From NCBI GenBank assembly GCA_900315975.1, contig ONBA01000040.1, positions 1-20,348 on the forward strand: a DNA stretch of 20,348 nt. The letters run 5' to 3'. The position numbers and the translations under genes are program-made. Position 1 is the stretch's first letter; each line of letters opens with the position of its first letter. Positions 15,234-20,348 of the stretch are shown here, in pieces. Below the pieces are notes generated by a model. That model was not told the origin of the DNA. It ran no database searches and saw only the letters and a list, made by a program, of their open reading frames with translations. Source of the DNA: an uncultured Ruminococcus sp. (GTDB lineage: Bacteria > Bacillota_A > Clostridia > Oscillospirales > Ruminococcaceae).

Positions 15234-15250
15234 TACGACAAAAATAGCAA
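15222..15250 (-). promoter_or_regulatory. Distal promoter of the two-component operon
   Basis: Minus strand: -35 TTGCTA (15245-15250), 17 bp, extended -10 TGGTATAAT with TATAAT at 15222-15227. It would give a leader of about 150 nt carrying repeat copy 1 and the inverted repeats. A second, leftward -10 at 15109-15114 could start a shorter transcript. Confidence 0.5.
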
Positions 15251-15253
15251 CTG

Positions 15254-15290
15254 AAAAAGGCACTAAAGGTAGTCCCTTCAGTGCCTTTTT
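15254..15290. terminator. Bidirectional terminator after the DUF2157-like gene
   Basis: Stem AAAAAGGCACT (15254-15264) / AGTGCCTTTTT (15280-15290) with an inner AAGG/CCTT pairing. On the minus strand TTTTT closes the stem after the stop at 15303; the plus strand also ends in a T-run. Confidence 0.85.
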
Positions 15291-15302
15291 AATATCAGTT
15301 TT

Positions 15303-17690
15303 TTACCACTTCCAGCCGGAGAATGTCTTTGTTGCGGCTGATTTCATGGTCTCACCTTTTTTCTTGCAGAATTCATTTGCAGCTGCTACTGCGATAAGAA
15401 TGACTCCTACGAGGAAGAGGTATATCCACCAGCCCATTGTCATGAAGTACTTTCTTGTTGAGTAAACTGTTATTACTACAAGTGATATTGAAGATACTGT
15501 AAACCATGTCTTGCTCTTAGCATAGAATGAGATGATGAGTACACACGCTGTTACAGCCATTACAAAAATGGTATTGGGAGCGTTGTGGTATACCATTGCG
15601 TCTATAATGAGTCCGACGAATGCGATAACAAAGAGTATTGTCGATGTAACCTTTGAAGCGGCTTTGTGCTGCTTCCATATAAACAGGTAGGATACTCCGA
15701 GAAGTGCGATGATTGCGAGTGTTATCTTGCTGCTGATAACTGACGAATCGGGTGTAAGGAATGGTCTTGTGATAAATGCAAATGCAGCAATCGCCGACGA
15801 GAATGAAAGCAGTACCGCAGCTGCGTCCTTATCGGTATTCTTCTTGACGAAGCAGGCAAGGTACACTGCAACTGCCATGAGTCGGAGAAATATTGAAAGT
15901 CGGTCAAATGTCGGGAAAGGTACTACGCACATCCATGCGCTGATTATTGTAACGTCAACGATAGTTCTGTTGTTCTTCTTATTGAGGAACGACTCGGGAA
16001 ATACAAATCTTGAAATGGCAAGAAGTACAACGAGGAGTGCAAACATTGAGTACATGGCTGCTTCTGAGTCGTCGCCGAAGAAGTGCTGTAATATGCGGTA
16101 TACGATGAGGATAAGGCTTATTACCGAACCTGCGGCTGTAATGTTTGTACTCATGAGGTTTGATACGATGAAGTGTATCACGCATACTGCAACCGCAACC
16201 ATGAAAAGGTCACTGTAGCGTGTGCAGTTAAGAAGTACTGCGGCTGCGGCTATCATATTTGAGTAGAGTACTACTTCTGTCTGCATCGGGTGATGAGCGT
16301 GTACGCTGAATGAAAGCTTCGGGAGGTACATCATCACAACAGTTGCCATTATGTAAACGATTGCAAGAGTACCAAATGTAAATGCAGCTATCTCATTGTA
16401 TTTTTCTTTTCCGTTCAGTTCATAGAGGCGGTTATTCATGAAAAGCGCTGTGAAGAATGGAAGAACAGGTGCAAGCAGACCTGCAATAACCTGAATAGCA
16501 AGTTCCTTGTGAAGTGAGTACACTGTGATAACTACTGATACCACAAGCGGTACAATAATATTCATGCCGAAGTATTTCTCATTGTCAGCAGCGAGCGAGA
16601 TTATTGAACCGAATACTACTGCTGCAAATGCTATACTCTTTGATGGAATATTGTTTTTGGGAAGTACAAAATTTATGAGGAATATTATTAATGTGATGAA
16701 CGAGAAGAGAAGCATCAGGAATCCGGAACTGTACTTGTTGTCAAGTCCGAACATTACGATGAATGCGGTGTAGTAAAGTGAAAGATTGAGGAATATGTAC
16801 ATCCAGCCCTGCTTCTTTACGATTCCGTACACGATAAACTGAAGCATCAGTACTCCGAGTACAAAGAATGTGTAAGGAGTTGCCTTGAAGGTTGTTCCGA
16901 TCACGTAGAACAATGCAAGTATCGCATATGTTATACCGGTCAGGTCACCGATTACTCTTACCGGCAGGTCAAGCTTTGTACCCTTCTGCGGCTTGAGAAG
17001 GTGAACAGCTGCTGTAATTACAAGCTGTGCCATGATGATAACAGGTGCAAACTGCTCGTAATTGTCAGTTATCTGTACTGCAAGGAAGATGATGCCAAGT
17101 GATACGCACGAAAGTCCGAGATAATTGAATGCCATCTTCTTATAAAGCGGGTAAGCTGCAAAAGCTGCACCGGCAAGTATAAAGGAAGATACAGCAAAGA
17201 GGAGTCCCATGCCTTCACCGGAAATGCTGAACCATTCGCCGAAAAGCTTGTAGTTTCCGGCTGTGATAACTGATACGATCGATAGAATTGTACCGAGTAC
17301 ATAGAATGCAGCAGAGGTAAGGTCAAGCTTAGCGACTGCCTTGAGTATAACGCTTATCGAGAATGATATCATTGCCGCGCCTGCGAGTATGAATACCTTG
17401 CTTTCGTCAGAAAGCTTGACCCAGTTCGCAGTAACGAACGCTATTGCCGACAGGATTATAAACGATACTCCTATCAGTAGAAGAACTGTAGACGAGTTGT
17501 AATTCGACTTCTTCGGCACATTCATTCCGCCGTATACAGGTCTGCCCTGCGCATCATAGCGTACAGGCTGAACGTTGACTTTCTTGTGGTTGTTATCAGT
17601 TACCACAAGTGCAATTATTATTCCTACTATTGCAAGCGGGATGAGCATTTTGAGGAAAAATCCGATTACTGAAAAATAACCTATTGTCAT
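15303..17690 (-). CDS. Large polytopic membrane protein, DUF2157-like
   Basis: 795 residues from ATG 17690. An ATG at 17699 would sit directly against the AAAGG ribosome site; using that site for 17690 gives 8-nt spacing, so I prefer the later start. One N-terminal helix is followed by a cytoplasmic linker (RYDAQGRPVYGGMN), then about twenty hydrophobic helices. The segment VLLLIGVSFIILSAIAFV-TANWVKLSDESK resembles the start of DUF2157 proteins. Such proteins have no established biochemical role. It looks monocistronic, with its own promoter and terminator, between the two-component system and the PH-domain genes. Role unknown; membrane-stress or envelope function is only a guess. Confidence 0.85.
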   Translation of the reverse strand: MTIGYFSVIGFFLKMLIPLAIVGIIIALVVTDNNHKKVNVQPVRYDAQGRPVYGGMNVPKKSNYNSSTVLLLIGVSFIILSAIAFVTANWVKLSDESKVFILAGAAMISFSISVILKAVAKLDLTSAAFYVLGTILSIVSVITAGNYKLFGEWFSISGEGMGLLFAVSSFILAGAAFAAYPLYKKMAFNYLGLSCVSLGIIFLAVQITDNYEQFAPVIIMAQLVITAAVHLLKPQKGTKLDLPVRVIGDLTGITYAILALFYVIGTTFKATPYTFFVLGVLMLQFIVYGIVKKQGWMYIFLNLSLYYTAFIVMFGLDNKYSSGFLMLLFSFITLIIFLINFVLPKNNIPSKSIAFAAVVFGSIISLAADNEKYFGMNIIVPLVVSVVITVYSLHKELAIQVIAGLLAPVLPFFTALFMNNRLYELNGKEKYNEIAAFTFGTLAIVYIMATVVMMYLPKLSFSVHAHHPMQTEVVLYSNMIAAAAVLLNCTRYSDLFMVAVAVCVIHFIVSNLMSTNITAAGSVISLILIVYRILQHFFGDDSEAAMYSMFALLVVLLAISRFVFPESFLNKKNNRTIVDVTIISAWMCVVPFPTFDRLSIFLRLMAVAVYLACFVKKNTDKDAAAVLLSFSSAIAAFAFITRPFLTPDSSVISSKITLAIIALLGVSYLFIWKQHKAASKVTSTILFVIAFVGLIIDAMVYHNAPNTIFVMAVTACVLIISFYAKSKTWFTVSSISLVVITVYSTRKYFMTMGWWIYLFLVGVILIAVAAANEFCKKKGETMKSAATKTFSGWKW

Positions 17691-17732
17691 TGCTACCATC
17701 CTTTCTGTATTGTGAGTGATTTGTTTGGTGTG

Positions 17733-17761
17733 ACTATATCATATCACAGATACATGGTGAA
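17733..17761 (-). promoter_or_regulatory. Probable promoter of the DUF2157-like gene
   Basis: Minus strand: TTCACC (17756-17761), 17 bp, extended -10 TGATATAGT with the hexamer TATAGT at 17733-17738. Leader about 36 nt. Confidence 0.55.
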
Positions 17762-17834
17762 GTGTAGATGTTTAGCGTCACAATATGAGTGACAAATGTA
17801 ATAATATCCTTTCTTTATATTATCATCACTACAC
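17762..17834. other. Nested inverted repeats that can fold as a three-way junction
   Basis: Outer stem GTGTAG/CTACAC (17762-17767/17829-17834) plus ATG/CAT (17768-17770/17824-17826). Two inner stems: GTCAC/GTGAC (17777-17781/17789-17793) and ATAATAT/ATATTAT (17801-17807/17817-17823). Together with the sequence up to 17891 this fills the gap between the DUF2157 and YdbT-like genes. It abuts the -35 box of the former. No T-run follows on either strand, so it is not a standard terminator; a weak GTAAC/GTTAC hairpin also lies at 17866-17881. Confidence 0.35.
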
Positions 17835-17891
17835 CGCGTTGTCAATGAACAATATTATTACTAAAGTAACAATTCTGTTACGCAGAGATTA

Positions 17892-19349
17892 CTATTTTAC
17901 GGTATCTGAGCTGTGTCCGAGTGCTTCAAGAATCCTTTTTCCGTCTGTCATACGGAGTGCCCTCACCATATAGCACGAACTGCTTTCTCCGCAAAACCAT
18001 ATCAGTACATTGCACTTTTTTCCCGGTATTTGCAGAAGAGACTGACGTATCTCGACTTTTGCGATATTCTCTCTCTCGGCAATAACTGTGTGGAATGCAG
18101 TCCATTTCGCACATCTTACGATAACTTTGTCATCATATACTGATATGCCGCTCGTCAGCATCGCTACCGTTTTTACAAGTACAAGCCATACAAGAGGTAT
18201 CTCAAGCATTATTGCAAAGAAATTAGACAGCTCCGCTATTTTGGGGAACAGACGCTCAAACAGGTAATAAAGCGGAAATACAAGGTTTGCGGCTAATATC
18301 GGATTGAAAAGATAACTCAGAAATCCTGACCAGCCTGAACGGAATTCGAGACTTCCGCCGGTGGATATACCAAGTCTTTCAAGTCCTCTTCCGAGATTCT
18401 TTTCGCGGCGGATAGGCATAAGAACAGGCAGATGCTGAGAGTCATAGCCGTACCCTGCACAGCTTATATTTACCGTTACTGCACCGCATAGCTTCATTAT
18501 AAGATTCTGTCTGAGGTCGGTATAGTTGATGTGACCCGAATTTATTCTGTATTCGCGCCGGTTTGTGATACCGCATCTTACGTTGAGACGGTCGGGGTCG
18601 GCAAGTATTTTGAAATGCGAGTACCTTAAAAGATTTACAATAAACGATAAGAGCCATGCCGCAAGGAAAAATGTTCCTATAGCAATAGTTGCGGCTGGTA
18701 TCCGCAGAAGCAGACGGTGCGTCAGTTTTTCCGTAGTCTCAGTTATACGGCTTAGTGAGACTGATATCATGTCCTGAGCAATGCTTCCGCCTTTGAAAAA
18801 GAACATTGCGATGTATATTGCACCGGAAAAACCACTTGAAAAAAATGCTGAGAACAGCATTACCGACAATGCGGTCGGCTTAGGAAGGTCCTCTACTTTT
18901 TTTCTAACGTTTACATCGGGAATATGCGACATCAGTGTACGGCAGAGTTTAGTTGATACAAGCAGTTTCATGTCGGTCGCTTTGAAAATGCCTGCACGGG
19001 TGTCACAGCTGAATTTCATTGCCCTGAATGGTATCATATATACCGGAGTTTCGGCTGTTGCGACACTTATACTCTCAAGCGGTATTGTCTTGCGGAATTT
19101 GATAAATACTCCGTCCGAATGCGTGATATATTTATCGCTGATGCTTACACGCGAAAAATACCACCTTACAAAGCCGAATACGATGATAAGACCAAGTATT
19201 GCTATGTCAAGCCACGCACCTTTTATCCACTCATAGAATCGCTGAGCGTCCATTTGGAGTATAGTGAGTCCGCGCAGAAGAGGAAATATCAGGAGCCATA
19301 TGTTACGCATGGAGTAGCGCAGTATACGGAGAGGATGTTCATGATACAT
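17892..19349 (-). CDS. YdbT-like membrane protein with three bacterial PH domains
   Basis: 485 residues. Membrane helix pairs alternate with three bPH_2 (DUF304) domains. The first lies at ~65-145 (SISDKYITHSDGVFIKFRKT, IPLESISVA); the second at ~250-335 (DRLNVRCGITNRREYRI then INYTDLRQN); the third at ~405-480 (ISVYDDKVIVRCAKWTAFHTVI). This alternation is the YdbT architecture of Bacillus and other Firmicutes. The molecular role is poorly defined; in Bacillus the YdbS/YdbT pair has been linked to resistance to certain bacteriocins. Its ATG overlaps the stop of the partner gene by one base (TAATG), indicating coupling. Confidence 0.88.
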   Translation of the reverse strand: MYHEHPLRILRYSMRNIWLLIFPLLRGLTILQMDAQRFYEWIKGAWLDIAILGLIIVFGFVRWYFSRVSISDKYITHSDGVFIKFRKTIPLESISVATAETPVYMIPFRAMKFSCDTRAGIFKATDMKLLVSTKLCRTLMSHIPDVNVRKKVEDLPKPTALSVMLFSAFFSSGFSGAIYIAMFFFKGGSIAQDMISVSLSRITETTEKLTHRLLLRIPAATIAIGTFFLAAWLLSFIVNLLRYSHFKILADPDRLNVRCGITNRREYRINSGHINYTDLRQNLIMKLCGAVTVNISCAGYGYDSQHLPVLMPIRREKNLGRGLERLGISTGGSLEFRSGWSGFLSYLFNPILAANLVFPLYYLFERLFPKIAELSNFFAIMLEIPLVWLVLVKTVAMLTSGISVYDDKVIVRCAKWTAFHTVIAERENIAKVEIRQSLLQIPGKKCNVLIWFCGESSSCYMVRALRMTDGKRILEALGHSSDTVK

Positions 19350-19792
19350 TATGAGTCCTCCTTGTGGTCGAATGTACCTGTCTTTTTAAGGATATACAGT
19401 GCATCCTCCTGCTTCAGAAACAAAAGCCTCAGCTGACCGCCGTATACGAAGAAGACCACGAAGTTAAGCCCTGTATACTGCGAAAAAGGTGTAGTTATCA
19501 CCGTTGTGTACTGAACCGTTGAGTACATTACAGACTGATGTGAGTGAAAATAAACTCCGCTGTGTTTGGTTATCTCTGTGTCTGTAGAATCATAGCGCAG
19601 TGAAGAAAAATACAGCGGAAGGTATATGAACATGAAAAAAATTGCCACCGTCACTATCGCTATTGCAAAAACGAGTACAACAACGTTTACCGGTATATAT
19701 AATCTGACAGCACCGATCAATATAAACGATAGCAGTGTGATGAATAGTCTTAATGTCATGAGAGCGTGTTTATCAGGTTTGAAACTTCTCAT
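19349..19792 (-). CDS. YdbS-like membrane protein with one bacterial PH domain
   Basis: 147 residues. Two membrane helices (~12-32 and ~36-62) precede a single bPH_2 (DUF304) domain at ~65-140 (YDSTDTEITKHSGVYF, then VQYTTVITTPFSQYTGLNFVVFF). This is the small partner in YdbS/YdbT pairs. The start at 19792 has AAGGGGA upstream. It is the first gene of the two-gene operon, divergent from an amino-acid symporter. Confidence 0.88.
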   Translation of the reverse strand: MRSFKPDKHALMTLRLFITLLSFILIGAVRLYIPVNVVVLVFAIAIVTVAIFFMFIYLPLYFSSLRYDSTDTEITKHSGVYFHSHQSVMYSTVQYTTVITTPFSQYTGLNFVVFFVYGGQLRLLFLKQEDALYILKKTGTFDHKEDS

Positions 19793-19822
19793 TGCTGTCC
19801 CCTTTCAGTGAATCATATTTAT

Positions 19823-19851
19823 ATTATAACACAAATATCCTTTATTGTATA
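19823..19851 (-). promoter_or_regulatory. Probable promoter of the PH-domain operon
   Basis: Minus strand: TATACA (19846-19851), 17 bp, perfect TATAAT (19823-19828). Leader about 25 nt. No clear plus-strand promoter was found for the divergent symporter gene in this 87-bp gap. Confidence 0.55.
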
Positions 19852-19879
19852 CCATTTTTTTTAAATAAGGAGACAGAAT

Positions 19880-20348
19880 ATGGAATTAGTTCTCATCAGA
19901 ATAAGAGACTGCATATGGGGTGTCGGACTTGCCGCAATGCTGATATGCACCGGTGCAGTATACACGGTAAAGCTTAACGGTATTCAGTTTCGTATGTTTT
20001 CTATATTAAAAAAGTCAGATTCAAAGCCGTCCGTTTCAACTATCAGGACTGTATGCATGAGTCTTGGTGCGGCTATGGGAACAGGAAATATCGCCGGTAC
20101 TGCCGCCGCTATAGCCGTAGGCGGAGCAGGTGCTGTGTTCTGGATGTGGGTATCGGCATTTTTCGGTATGGCTCTGGTTTACGCAGAAAATAAGCTGTCT
20201 GCCATTTACAGCGACAACAGATTAAAAGGTCCGGCGGCATATCTCTCGCGCGGACTTGGCTCTCCTCTTCTCGCCGGTATTTTCACGTTTTCAAGCATTC
20301 TTGCAGCCGTCGGCATGGGCGGAATGTCACAGGCTAACACTTTTTACC
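19880..20348 (+). CDS. Alanine/glycine:cation symporter (AGCS family), N-terminal part
   Basis: The frame stays open from ATG 19880 to the window edge (156 codons, 3' end missing; full members are about 450-480 residues). AAGGAGA at 19867-19873 supports the start. Seen: CMSLGAAMGTGNIAGTAAAIAVGGAGAVFWMWV (about 55-90), the hallmark AGCS segment with the MGTGNIAG cation/substrate region, then FFGMALVYAENKLS and hydrophobic helices. It should import alanine or glycine with Na+ or H+ across the cytoplasmic membrane. Confidence 0.94.
   Translation, partial: MELVLIRIRDCIWGVGLAAMLICTGAVYTVKLNGIQFRMFSILKKSDSKPSVSTIRTVCMSLGAAMGTGNIAGTAAAIAVGGAGAVFWMWVSAFFGMALVYAENKLSAIYSDNRLKGPAAYLSRGLGSPLLAGIFTFSSILAAVGMGGMSQANTFY

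Larger units (their letters stand above)
15149..15293 (+). ncRNA. Candidate small RNA on the plus strand
   Basis: If the rightward TATGGTATAAT at 15132-15142 is a promoter, its transcript would run about 145 nt to the bidirectional terminator. It would contain a hairpin AAATC/GATTT (15161-15165/15169-15173) inside GCAG/CTGC (15152-15155/15180-15183), a perfect 11-bp hairpin (15201-15211/15217-15227) and the terminator stem. No ORF with a ribosome site is evident. The promoter has no -35 match, so this is tentative. Confidence 0.3.

Noticed and set aside
15709..16218. 169-codon plus-strand open frame opposite the DUF2157-like gene
   Set aside because: Antisense to a clear multi-helix membrane gene, with low-complexity Thr/Ala/Ser-rich translation and no ribosome site.

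Overview
The window looks like a chromosomal segment of a cellulolytic, anaerobic, low-GC Firmicute close to Ruminococcus. Two secreted proteins carry type I dockerins, one of them on a GH5 endoglucanase, which points to a cellulosome. Genes have strong AGGAGG-type ribosome sites and near-consensus TTGACA-N17-TATAAT promoters. The genus is inferred from content; no database search was run.

Layout. 1-66: 3' end of a tRNA (probably tRNA-Leu) and its terminator. 80-570 (-): broken condensation/acyltransferase-like gene. 571-1098: long region with no gene, holding a consensus promoter, about 300 nt of foldable RNA and a strong terminator 24 bp before the next gene. 1099-4787 (+): a regulator (sugar-binding LacI-like domain, degenerate GGDEF, AraC HTH) followed by a secreted GH5 endoglucanase with a dockerin. 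4856-5260 (-) and 5390-6373 (+): small membrane protein and Gfo/Idh/MocA oxidoreductase, divergent. 10895 down to 6420 (-): housekeeping cluster fhs-tsaE-tsaB-rpiB-GNAT-upp, with tight spacing or overlaps from fhs to the GNAT gene. 11162-12787 (+): mtnN followed after 12 bp by a secreted dockerin protein. 15063 down to 12828 (-): NarL-type two-component system. 15064-15302: repeat-rich intergenic region. 17690 down to 15303 (-): very large DUF2157-like membrane protein. 19792 down to 17892 (-): YdbS/YdbT-like bacterial PH-domain membrane protein pair. 19880-end (+): start of an AGCS alanine/glycine symporter, cut by the window edge.

How it fits together. The left part reads as a polysaccharide-response unit: a cytoplasmic one-component regulator next to a dockerin-borne cellulase. 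The regulator has no visible promoter between the terminator and its start codon, so its expression should depend on read-through of that terminator. The RNA in front of it contains an imperfect 18-position helix (16 pairs) plus several hairpins, so it is a candidate riboswitch/attenuator or a free-standing small RNA. This is the best candidate for something undescribed. The centre is ordinary metabolism and tRNA modification. The right part is membrane and envelope functions around a two-component system whose upstream region carries a 26-bp direct repeat and three copies of an extended -10 element.
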